Below are positions 41,380 to 49,126 of a stretch of 64,000 nucleotides of DNA, piece after piece. This stretch comes from SZUA-309 sp965233675 (GTDB lineage: Bacteria; Pseudomonadota; Gammaproteobacteria; Pseudomonadales; Azotimanducaceae): NCBI GenBank assembly GCA_965233675.1, contig OZ247498.1, positions 3,720,001 to 3,784,000 of the forward strand, given 5' to 3'. The translations under genes were made by a program, and so were the position numbers. Every line of letters starts with the position of its first letter. Position 1 is the first letter of the stretch. The notes below the pieces were generated by a model. That model was given only the letters and a program-made list of their open reading frames with translations. It did not search any database and had not been told where the DNA came from.

Positions 41380-42936
41380 TCACTTTCTCGCACTTTCCCG
41401 CTCTGGGGACGAACCCGAGGCGTGGGCGCACAGCAACTCGATCATCTCCGGCAGCAGGTCCGTGGCGAGCAGGCTGACCTGGCCCAGCCGATCGGCGGCA
41501 CGATCGCCGGCCAGGCTGTGCAGACAGGTGCCGAGCGCCGCTGCGTCGGCCGGCCCGTGTCCCTGTGCCAGCAGGGCGCCGATGACGCCGGACAGCACGT
41601 CGCCCATGCCGGCGCTGGCCATACCTGGATTGCCATGTGCACAGACCCCGATCACCCGGGTTGCGTCAGCGACGACGCTACCGGCGCCTTTGAGTACCGC
41701 AACCCCGCCAACCCGATCGGCCAGCGCTCGGGCAGCAGCCGGACGATCCGCCTGGACATCGGCAACGGTTGCCGCCAGTAATCGGGCGGCTTCCGCCGCA
41801 TGGGGGGTGATGACGGTACCGGCGGGAATCGGGATGCCGCTCTCAGCCAGCCAGTACAGGCCATCCGCATCCACGAGCGTCGCCAGGCGCTGGTCAGCCC
41901 GGGAAAGCGCCTGCTCAAACAACCGCTCGCCCCAGGCTCGCCGGCCAAGGCCCGGCCCGACAACCAGGGTGGTTGCTCTATCCAGCACTGCCCGGATGCC
42001 TGGGCCGTCATCCGCATCCAGCACCATCACTTCCGGCCGCCTGGCCAGAATGGCATTCCGGTGCTCTGCACGGGTGATGACCGTGACCATTCCGGCGCCG
42101 CAGCGGAGCACCGCTTCTGCCGACATGGCCACAGCGCCACCCATGGATACATCGCCGCCAATGACGGCCACATGGCCGAGGGATTGCTTGTAGGCATCCG
42201 CATCCCGCAAAGGCAGGCCGATGGACTTTGACAAGGCGCCAAACGTGAGCCAGTCCAACCCCGGCACCTGTTCATGCACTTCCCGGCCCACGCCCAGGTC
42301 CGCATACCGGATGCGACCCGCCAGCGCAGCCCCGGCGCCCGTGTGCAGGCCGATTTTCCGGCCGATGAAGGTCACCGTGGTGTGGGCCCGTACAGCCGCA
42401 CCCGCCACTGCGCCGGTATCCGCGGCCACCCCGGAGGGGATATCAACCGCCAGAACGGGTGCCCCGGCGCGGTGCATCTGCTCGATCAGGTTCGCGTAGG
42501 CCGGCCGCGGCGGGCCCTCGATCCCCGTGCCGAGCAGTGCATCCACCAGCACCTCACCGGTGAGCGCGAGATCGCCATCATCCGTGCGGACGACGGTCAC
42601 ACCAGCCGCCAGGGCGTCGTCTCTCGCCGTGGCGGCATCACCGGCAAGCGCGGCCGGATCGCCGACCTGAACGAGCTGCACCTCGATACCGTGGCGCCGG
42701 GCAAGCTCGGCGACCACGTAGCCGTCGCCCGCGTTATTGCCCCGGCCGCAGCAGATGCTGAGCCGGCTCAGGCCAGGCCAGCCATCGTTGAGCGCCGCAA
42801 ACAACGCCCGACCTGCGCGGCGCATGAGTTCGATCCCCGGCTGGCCGCCGGCAATGGCGATTCGATCCAGGTCGCGGCAACCCTGAGCTGTGTAGAGTTG
42901 TTCCAGAGCGATGCTCCTGTGAGGGCGTACGGCCAA
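41380..42936 (-). CDS. nnrD: Bifunctional NAD(P)H-hydrate epimerase / ADP-dependent dehydratase
   Basis: This enzyme repairs damaged NADH and NADPH hydrates. The 518-residue protein has the epimerase (YjeF_N) half at 1-215 with CCGRGNNAGDGYVVAELA, and the dehydratase half from about 225 with GGDVSMGGAVAMSAEA, TPHAAEAARLL and NPGMASAGMGDVLSGVIGALL. The upstream-most start is TTG at 42934-42936; there is no ATG in frame, and a TATAAT immediately upstream (42939-42944) would place transcription start almost on this codon, so the true start may be slightly downstream. Confidence 0.93.
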   Translation of the reverse strand: MAVRPHRSIALEQLYTAQGCRDLDRIAIAGGQPGIELMRRAGRALFAALNDGWPGLSRLSICCGRGNNAGDGYVVAELARRHGIEVQLVQVGDPAALAGDAATARDDALAAGVTVVRTDDGDLALTGEVLVDALLGTGIEGPPRPAYANLIEQMHRAGAPVLAVDIPSGVAADTGAVAGAAVRAHTTVTFIGRKIGLHTGAGAALAGRIRYADLGVGREVHEQVPGLDWLTFGALSKSIGLPLRDADAYKQSLGHVAVIGGDVSMGGAVAMSAEAVLRCGAGMVTVITRAEHRNAILARRPEVMVLDADDGPGIRAVLDRATTLVVGPGLGRRAWGERLFEQALSRADQRLATLVDADGLYWLAESGIPIPAGTVITPHAAEAARLLAATVADVQADRPAAARALADRVGGVAVLKGAGSVVADATRVIGVCAHGNPGMASAGMGDVLSGVIGALLAQGHGPADAAALGTCLHSLAGDRAADRLGQVSLLATDLLPEMIELLCAHASGSSPERESARK

Positions 42937-42938
42937 TC

Positions 42939-42946
42939 ATTATACT
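42939..42946. promoter_or_regulatory. Overlapping divergent -10 boxes for nnrD and queG
   Basis: The AT-rich spot in the 26-base nnrD-queG gap reads TATAAT on the reverse strand (42939-42944) and TATACT on the forward strand (42941-42946), so one site could serve as a -10 box for both directions. Neither has a good -35 box at 16-18 bases. Confidence 0.4.
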
Positions 42947-42962
42947 TTGCTCCCCTTTCCGG

Positions 42963-44105
42963 ATGCCCGGACACCCGGTTTTCCCACACCACAGGCAGAC
43001 GCCATTGAGCTTCACCGACTTCCACCAGCTGAAAGAGGACATCCGCGAATGGGCGGCAGCGCTCGGCTTTCAGGACCTGGGCGTCACCGACCTGGACCTC
43101 TCCGAGCACGCGCCACACGTCCGCAGCTGGCTGGAACAGGGGTTTCAGGGAGAAATGGGATATCTCGAACGGAATCTGGAGAAGCGCTTCGACCCGGCGC
43201 TGCTGCATCCCGGCACGCTCCGCATCATCAGCGCCCGGATGGACTATCTGAAGACGGACACCCAGCCACTGCAGGTGCTCGACTCCCCCGAACTCGGCTA
43301 TGTTTCCCGCTACGCCCTGGGACGCGACTACCACAAGACCCTGCGTCAGCGCCTGGCGAAGCTGGGGCGCCGGGTGTCAGAGGCCGCCGCCGATCTCGAC
43401 CACAATTTCCGCGCGTTCACCGATTCCGCACCGGTGCTCGAAAAAGCGCTGGCAGAGAAGGCCGGTCTCGGCTGGATCGGCAAACACACCCTCCTGCTCA
43501 ACCGGGAAGCAGGGTCCTGGTTTTTCCTCGGCGAAATTTTCACGAATCTGCCGCTGCCGGTGGATGCCCCGGCGGCGGAAGACCATTGCGGCAACTGCCG
43601 GGCCTGCATGACCGTCTGCCCGACAGATGCCATCATCGGCCCGCGAAAGCTCGATGCCCGCCGCTGCATTTCCTACCTGACCATCGAGCACAAAGGCAGC
43701 ATTCCAGCCGAGCTGCGAAGCCGGATGGGCAATCGGATCTACGGCTGCGACGACTGCCAGCTCTATTGCCCCTGGAACCGCTATGCGACCAACGCCGCAG
43801 AGATCGATTTCGAACCCCGAGGCACCCTGGCAGGCGCAAATCTGCTCGAGCTGTTCGCCTGGACGGAAGACCAGTTCCTGAAGCATACGGAAGGCTCCGC
43901 CATCCGCCGGATCAGTTATGAGCAATGGCAGAGAAACCTGGCGATCGCCATCGGCAACGGACCCGCCAGCGATGCCGCGGTGACGGCGCTGCGTACGCGC
44001 CGTTCGACCTGCTCACCGCTTGTTGCCGAGCACATTGACTGGGCCCTCGGGCGCCTCAGTCAGCCGGGGGTGCGAGCACCAGAAACTGATCCCGATACAG
44101 CCTGA
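42963..44105 (+). CDS. queG: Epoxyqueuosine reductase QueG
   Basis: QueG reduces epoxyqueuosine to queuosine in tRNA, using cobalamin and two [4Fe-4S] clusters. The 380-residue protein has AGLGWIGKHTLLLNREAGSWFFLGEI-type family sequence and the ferredoxin pattern CGNCRACMTVCPTDAI plus CDDCQLYCPWNR. The ATG at 42963 gives 14 residues before LSFTDFHQLKED; the TTG at 43005 fits the family N-terminus better and is an alternative start. The 3' end overlaps the convergent orn by 50 bases. Confidence 0.95.
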   Translation: MPGHPVFPHHRQTPLSFTDFHQLKEDIREWAAALGFQDLGVTDLDLSEHAPHVRSWLEQGFQGEMGYLERNLEKRFDPALLHPGTLRIISARMDYLKTDTQPLQVLDSPELGYVSRYALGRDYHKTLRQRLAKLGRRVSEAAADLDHNFRAFTDSAPVLEKALAEKAGLGWIGKHTLLLNREAGSWFFLGEIFTNLPLPVDAPAAEDHCGNCRACMTVCPTDAIIGPRKLDARRCISYLTIEHKGSIPAELRSRMGNRIYGCDDCQLYCPWNRYATNAAEIDFEPRGTLAGANLLELFAWTEDQFLKHTEGSAIRRISYEQWQRNLAIAIGNGPASDAAVTALRTRRSTCSPLVAEHIDWALGRLSQPGVRAPETDPDTA

Positions 44106-44607
44106 GTTCGTCGATGGACTCCCGGATATCGGCCAGCGCGGTATGGGCGTTGGTCTTGGAAAGCGCTGCGAGCAGATCCGGCCGCCAGCGTCGGGCCAGC
44201 TCCTTCAGACTGCTGACATCGATGATCCGATAGTGCAGGTAAGCCTCCAGGGTCGGCATGTGCCGGGAGAGAAAGCGCCGGTCCTGCCAGATGCTGTTGC
44301 CGCACAGCGGGGCCGTGTCCTTTTCCACCCAGCCTTCGAGAAAAGCGAGGGTCTGAGCTTCGGCCTCGAGCATGCTGACGCTGGACTTCCGCACCCGGTC
44401 GAGCAGCCCCGAGGCCGCATGATGGGTCTGGTTCCAGTCGTCCATGGCCGCCAGATTTTCCTCCGGCGTCGAAATGGCGAAGACGGGCCCTTCCGCCAGT
44501 ACCTCCAGATTCGAGTCCGTGATGAGGGTGGCCATCTCGATGATGAGGTCCGTCTCCGGATCCAGCCCCGTCATTTCCAGATCCATCCAGACCAGATTTG
44601 CTGCCAT
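44056..44607 (-). CDS. orn: Oligoribonuclease
   Basis: Orn degrades di- to pentaribonucleotides, including pGpG from c-di-GMP breakdown, which fits the c-di-GMP proteins encoded nearby. I start at the ATG at 44605-44607 (MAANLVWMDLEMTGLDPE), giving 183 residues. The DEDDh sites are visible: DLEMTG at 9-14, CGNSIWQDRRFL near 107, and HTALADIRESIDEL near 157. The longer frame to 44811 adds 68 unrelated residues. Confidence 0.96.
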   Translation of the reverse strand: MAANLVWMDLEMTGLDPETDLIIEMATLITDSNLEVLAEGPVFAISTPEENLAAMDDWNQTHHAASGLLDRVRKSSVSMLEAEAQTLAFLEGWVEKDTAPLCGNSIWQDRRFLSRHMPTLEAYLHYRIIDVSSLKELARRWRPDLLAALSKTNAHTALADIRESIDELRLYRDQFLVLAPPAD

Positions 44608-44694
44608 GTGCTCGATTCTTCCAGCGCTGTCGTAGTCGGCTAACATAGCAAACCGACCCTCAGATTTAACCAGACGGAAAACCAGGAGCATCCC

Positions 44695-45510
44695 ATCAGC
44701 CAGCCCAGACGCCTGGACGCACAATCTCTGCTGCAGGATTTCGATCAGCTGGATCGCGCAGCAACCACCCTCATTCACGTGGCCGCCCCGGACAACTACG
44801 CGCAGTTTCATCTGCCGGGCGCTCTGCTGGTATCACCTGCAGAGCTCATGCACGGTGCGCCGCCCGCACCCGGACGACTGCCCGACCTCGCGCGTCTGGA
44901 AGCGCTGTTCGGCCGGCTTGGGTTCAACCGCGATCAGCACTACATCCTCTATGACGATGAGGGCGGGGGCTGGGCCGGCCGGTTTGCCTGGACCCTGGAC
45001 GTGCTCCGCCACTCGAACTGGAGTTACCTGGACGGCGGCATTCATGCCTGGTCGGAAGTCGGTGGGCCACTGGAATCGGGCCCATGCCGCTATCCGACGG
45101 CCACCACGCCGGTGCTGACGATCGATTCCGGACCGATTGCCGAGGTGGAAGACGTGCTGGCCGCGATCGAGGATCCGGACCAGATCATCTGGGATGTCCG
45201 TTCCCGGGAAGAATATCTGGGGCTTCGCTCCGGCTCGGCTCGGGCAGGCCACATTCCAGGCGCAAAGCATCTGGACTGGTTGATGCTGAAAGACCCGGAC
45301 CGGGCCACCCGGCTGGTCGACAACCTGCCCGCTCTGCTCGCGGAGCATGAGGTGGACCCGGCCAGGCGGGTGATCACCCACTGTCAGTCACATCACCGGT
45401 CCGGTCTCTCCTACATGGTGGGTCGGCTGCTTGGCTTTTCGAGCATCCGTGCCTATCACGGCGCCTGGGGAGAATGGGGCAATCGGGACGATCTGCCGGT
45501 AGAGGTCTGA
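44695..45510 (+). CDS. rhdA: Thiosulfate:cyanide sulfurtransferase (rhodanese RhdA), apparent ATC start
   Basis: RhdA moves sulfane sulfur from thiosulfate to cyanide or protein acceptors. Two rhodanese domains are present; the second carries the active loop HCQSHHRSGLSY, close to the CQTHHRS loop I recall from Azotobacter RhdA, and YDDEGGGWAGRFAW and AWGEWGN also match. The only usual start codon in frame is a GTG at 44779, which would remove the start of domain 1. Homology-like sequence (SQPRRLDAQSLLQDFDQL) extends back to an ATC at 44695, six bases after a perfect AGGAG (44684-44688). That start gives 271 residues, the length I recall for RhdA. Confidence 0.9.
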   Translation: MSQPRRLDAQSLLQDFDQLDRAATTLIHVAAPDNYAQFHLPGALLVSPAELMHGAPPAPGRLPDLARLEALFGRLGFNRDQHYILYDDEGGGWAGRFAWTLDVLRHSNWSYLDGGIHAWSEVGGPLESGPCRYPTATTPVLTIDSGPIAEVEDVLAAIEDPDQIIWDVRSREEYLGLRSGSARAGHIPGAKHLDWLMLKDPDRATRLVDNLPALLAEHEVDPARRVITHCQSHHRSGLSYMVGRLLGFSSIRAYHGAWGEWGNRDDLPVEV

Positions 45511-45539
45511 TCTTCGGATCAGGCCTGATCCGAAGATCA
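45508..45539. terminator. Perfect 32-base palindrome between rhdA and epmA
   Basis: TGATCTTCGGATCAGG followed directly by its reverse complement forms a 16-bp stem with no unpaired loop; its first three bases are the rhdA stop. The genes on either side converge. A short A-run (45546-45551) lies on the epmA side and reads as T6 just before the palindrome on the reverse strand. A bidirectional terminator is the simplest reading. Confidence 0.5.
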
Positions 45540-45562
45540 GGTCTGAATAAAAAATCAGGCCG

Positions 45563-46420
45563 TCAGGCAACGCCGACCGGAAAGGGGATGACGTCCGACA
45601 GACGCTCGGCGCCCAGAGCCAGCATCAGCAGCCTGTCGAATCCGAGCGCCACCCCGGCACAATCGGGGAGACCCGACTCCAGCGCCTGAAGAAATTTTTC
45701 GTCGATCGTGGGTTCGACCCGTCCACGTACCCGTCGCGCTTCCACGTCCGCGGCGAACCGCCGACGCTGCTCTTCCGGGTCGGTGAGCTCCCAGTAACCG
45801 TTGGCGAGTTCGACGCCATCGATCACCAGTTCGAACCGGGCGGCCACGGTCGGATCATCCGGGTGCAGTCTCGCCAGGGCCGCCTGGTCTGCCGGATAGT
45901 GGGTGATGAACCAGCGGCCCTGCAGTGCATCTGCGGCTTCGCTGAAGCGCAGATCGAGTTCGTCCGGCGGAAGCGTTCCGACCGCCTCGTCACCCACCAG
46001 TTCGGCGTAGGTCACGGACCGGCACTCGCCGGGACCCAGCAGCCGTTCGACCAGCGCCGCCACTTCGTCCATCAGGGCCCGGTCGTCGAAACCGAGCCGA
46101 TACCACTCCAGCAACGTGAATTCCGGATTGTGCAGGCGTCCGGCTTCGCCGGCGCGGAAGACCGGACCGATCTGATAAAGAGAAGGGGCGCCGGCCGCCA
46201 GCAGCCGTTTCAACAGATACTCGGGAGACGTCTGCAGATAGCCCTGGGCGCCCACCGCCATGGATTCGATGTGCAGATCGGTGACCGTGTGCTCAGCCAG
46301 GGTCGCCGTCTGCACTTCGAGCACGTCCCGTTCCGTAAAGAATGCCCGGAGCTCGCCGAGCAGCTCTGACCGCTTGTGGAGCGCGGTGATATCACAGCTC
46401 GGCTGCCAGCTCGTGCTCAC
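45563..46420 (-). CDS. epmA: Elongation factor P--(R)-beta-lysine ligase EpmA
   Basis: EpmA (GenX/PoxA) is a lysyl-tRNA-synthetase-like enzyme that attaches beta-lysine to EF-P. The 285-residue protein has class II motif 2 (YQIGPVFRAGEAGRLHNPEFTLLEWYR) and motif 3 (GLPDCAGVALGFDRLLMLALG), and lacks an anticodon-binding domain. It is shorter than E. coli EpmA (325). It lies 12 bases after efp, its substrate gene. The aminomutase EpmB needed to make beta-lysine is not in the window. Confidence 0.95.
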   Translation of the reverse strand: MSTSWQPSCDITALHKRSELLGELRAFFTERDVLEVQTATLAEHTVTDLHIESMAVGAQGYLQTSPEYLLKRLLAAGAPSLYQIGPVFRAGEAGRLHNPEFTLLEWYRLGFDDRALMDEVAALVERLLGPGECRSVTYAELVGDEAVGTLPPDELDLRFSEAADALQGRWFITHYPADQAALARLHPDDPTVAARFELVIDGVELANGYWELTDPEEQRRRFAADVEARRVRGRVEPTIDEKFLQALESGLPDCAGVALGFDRLLMLALGAERLSDVIPFPVGVA

Positions 46421-46432
46421 CGGGCCTCCGTG

Positions 46433-46999
46433 TCAGGCGCGGCTGACGTAGTCGCCCGTGCGGGTGTCGATCTTCAGAACGTCGCCGGTATTGATGAACA
46501 ACGGCACCTTGACCACCGCGCCCGTGCTCAGGGTCGCCGGCTTGGTCCCGCCCTGTGCGGTATCCCCTTTCAGACCCGGGTCGGTTTCCGTGACTTCCAG
46601 TTCCACGAAGTTCGGTGCACTGACGGAAATGGGCGCGTCGTTCCACAGGGTCACCTGATAGACGTCCTGCTCCTTCAGCCAGTCGATGATGTCTGCCACC
46701 GCCGATTCCGCTGCACCGATCTGCTCAAAGGAGCCGTCGGTTTTCATGAAATGCCAGAACTCTCCGTCCGTGTAGAGGTACTCCATGTCGAAGTCCATCA
46801 CATCCGCTGCTTCGACGGACTCTCCGGACTTGAACGTGCGCTCCTGGACCCGGCCGTTCTTCAGATTTCGAAGCTTCACCCGGTTGAATGCCTGGCCCTT
46901 CCCGGGCTTCACGAACTCATTTTCCAGAATGGCACAGGGATCTCCGTCGAGGAGCACCTTCAGGCCCGACTTGAATTCGTTGGTGGAATAACTCGCCAT
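46433..46999 (-). CDS. efp: Translation elongation factor P
   Basis: EF-P relieves ribosome stalling at proline runs. I start at the ATG at 46997-46999 (MASYSTNEFKSGLKVLL), giving 188 residues with the KOW-like domain and two OB domains. The modified residue is Lys34 in FVKPGKGQAF, the form used by EpmA-type beta-lysylation and not the arginine used by EarP rhamnosylation, in keeping with the adjacent epmA. A longer frame to 47071 has 24 extra residues with no support. Confidence 0.97.
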   Translation of the reverse strand: MASYSTNEFKSGLKVLLDGDPCAILENEFVKPGKGQAFNRVKLRNLKNGRVQERTFKSGESVEAADVMDFDMEYLYTDGEFWHFMKTDGSFEQIGAAESAVADIIDWLKEQDVYQVTLWNDAPISVSAPNFVELEVTETDPGLKGDTAQGGTKPATLSTGAVVKVPLFINTGDVLKIDTRTGDYVSRA

Positions 47000-47340
47000 T
47001 TGAATACCTGCTGTCCGTCTCGTCTGTCGTTGTTGGTCTTTTGCTCTTTCGGTCTTTCGTGCGCCTGCCACCCGCGTCCGGAGGACGAATGCACAGAAAA
47101 AGTGTGCACTGGTTCACAGAAGTGATGCGAACCGGTGGGAACTGCCAGCGCCGTTCGGGAGAATCTCCGGGTGAGCTCATCTGCATCAAAATCTGCCCAT
47201 CCCCGAGCGACCGGCATCATACCCGCCGGCGAGGCGACATGTAATCCGATTGAAACGGTCTGCACTGCGTCACCTTTTGCGGTAAGCCGCTTTCCTATAC
47301 TACGCCGACGTTTAGATCTGCCCAAGGACTGCAGAGACTG
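47000..47340. other. Divergent spacer between efp and the PilZ-like gene
   Basis: This 341-base spacer must contain promoters for both genes. The only box I can point to is TATACT at 47296-47301, about 40 bases before the forward gene, without a good -35 partner; a small GCGG-TAAG-CCGC hairpin precedes it. Short open frames on both strands lack support. No epmB is present, although it is divergent from efp in E. coli. Confidence 0.55.
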
Positions 47341-49122
47341 ATGCACGACGGTCGCACCACATTGCTGACGGCGCCGGCGCCGGAGCTCGAAAATCTGTCA
47401 TTCGCCCTTCCCGAACCGGAATCCGTGGGCGAGTGGATCGGCCGCCTGCCCATGGCAAACGTCCCCGAGACCGCCGGCCAGATCCGCCAGGCGACCTTCG
47501 AGATTGCCCGCCTGGATACGGACTGGGCGACCAGAATGGCGCTCCTGGAAGGCATCCGGCCGACCATTCTCTATCTCACCGCCCGACTCGACAAAGCGGC
47601 GAACAGCGCGGGCGCAAGCGCGGATGCAATCACCCGCCTCGCGCAGCGGCTGCAGACCAACCTCTGCTCCGGCTACAAAGCCGTGGTCATCGCCGCCCAG
47701 GAGGCAGCGAAAACAGATCCGGAAGCCTGCCGGACGATGTCGCTGGCCATCCACAGAGCGCTGTCCGATCTTTCCCGCACACTGCTGCGGACGCTGCAGT
47801 ACTACGTGGCCCCGGCAGACAAACTCTGGCTTACCCTGCATCAGCTCTATCTGCTCGCGGAGAACCTGGAAATCCAGGACGCGATGCACACGGATACGGG
47901 CAACGCCGGCAGCCCTCAGCTCAGCATCAGCACCGTCTATCTGCGTTCTGTTCTGCTGGCGCTGGCTCGACCGTATCAGCTGCGGCATCGCGAGCTTTCC
48001 GACGTATTTTCTGCCCTCGCAACCTGGGGTGGCCTGACGGCACTGTCGCCGGATCTGGACGGCGCGCTCCATGTGGTCGATCTGGGATCAGACAAAGGCC
48101 CCGCACCCAGGGCGAGTTTCAAAGCCAACGATGCCTGCCGGGGTGTGGCACTCGGGGCGCTGATGTCAGAGCTGGAATCTCATCTGAACCGGAGCGACCC
48201 GTCAGCGGCACCGGAGTTCATCGAGCCGGGCCTGATCAGTCACCTGACCGGCGCCTGGGGCGAAATGACCTCCCGCGCCTTCAACCGCGCCGATACCAGC
48301 ACGCCCATCCAACTCTGCGTCGGTCTGAAATCGGCGCACTACTATCTGAGTGACAACGCCGAGTTCAGCGACACGATCAGCAATGCGCCTACGTCTGCGT
48401 CCGGCGATACATCCGGGCGGAGTAATCCATTCGGCGACAACGTGCACTTTCTGCCGAACGCCGGGGAGCGGAAAGACGTCTGGGAAGACGCGTTCGATGT
48501 GGGCGCGAAGATCCCGACCAATCCGGAATTCGAAGAGCCGGAGCTGAGGCTGTTCTCCCATGAACCGTCCAGCAACCGCAGGGCCGTGGAAGATCCTTAC
48601 CCGTGCTTCGACAGCACCGCAGCCGACATGAGCCCCAGCGGCTATCGGCTGCGCTGGTCCCAACCGTTTCCGCCCAGCCTCCAGACCGGTGAGCTCATCG
48701 CCCTTCGCGATCAGGCCGACCCGCGCTGGTGCCTGGCAGTGGCCCGCTGGATCCGCCAGGACGAGCAGGGTCCGTTCATGGGCGTGGAACTGCTCGCACC
48801 CCAGGCGCGACCCGTCGCCATTCGCGTGGTGCAGTCCAAAGGCAGTACGACAGAGTTTCAACGGGCGTTCCTGCTGCCCGAACTCAAACCCCTGGGCCGG
48901 CCGGCAACGCTGATCACACCGGCCACTCCGTTCAAAGACGGCCAGAAGGTGGTGATTCGGGAGAACGGAGCGCAGAACACCGCACAACTGGGTGAGTGCC
49001 TGCTTAAAACAGGAAGCTTTAACCAGTTCTCATTTCGAGTGTTGGATGGTTACTTGGAAAAGCCAGGTGGCCAACCCAACATGGGCAATCAAATAAACAA
49101 AAACCAGCACGGGTTCAGGTAA
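47341..49122 (+). CDS. PilZ-like protein upstream of fimX (FimW/PA4958-like)
   Basis: The 593-residue cytosolic protein has no signal peptide. Its first 330 residues are helical (ATFEIARLDTDWATRMALLEGIRPTILYL, for example). The C-terminal part (about 430-580) resembles a divergent PilZ domain: GYRLRWSQPFPPSLQTGELIALRD, LAVARWIRQ and MGVELLAPQARPVAIRV. The gene lies 4 bases before a FimX-like gene. In P. aeruginosa, as I recall, the gene next to fimX is PA4958, the c-di-GMP receptor FimW that promotes surface-induced pilus assembly. The same role here is inference. Confidence 0.7.
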   Translation: MHDGRTTLLTAPAPELENLSFALPEPESVGEWIGRLPMANVPETAGQIRQATFEIARLDTDWATRMALLEGIRPTILYLTARLDKAANSAGASADAITRLAQRLQTNLCSGYKAVVIAAQEAAKTDPEACRTMSLAIHRALSDLSRTLLRTLQYYVAPADKLWLTLHQLYLLAENLEIQDAMHTDTGNAGSPQLSISTVYLRSVLLALARPYQLRHRELSDVFSALATWGGLTALSPDLDGALHVVDLGSDKGPAPRASFKANDACRGVALGALMSELESHLNRSDPSAAPEFIEPGLISHLTGAWGEMTSRAFNRADTSTPIQLCVGLKSAHYYLSDNAEFSDTISNAPTSASGDTSGRSNPFGDNVHFLPNAGERKDVWEDAFDVGAKIPTNPEFEEPELRLFSHEPSSNRRAVEDPYPCFDSTAADMSPSGYRLRWSQPFPPSLQTGELIALRDQADPRWCLAVARWIRQDEQGPFMGVELLAPQARPVAIRVVQSKGSTTEFQRAFLLPELKPLGRPATLITPATPFKDGQKVVIRENGAQNTAQLGECLLKTGSFNQFSFRVLDGYLEKPGGQPNMGNQINKNQHGFR

Positions 49123-49126
49123 GGGA

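Noticed and set aside
46960..47346. A possible epmB or other gene divergent from efp
   Set aside because: The frame has no radical-SAM cysteine motif and no family resemblance; it overlaps the efp start.
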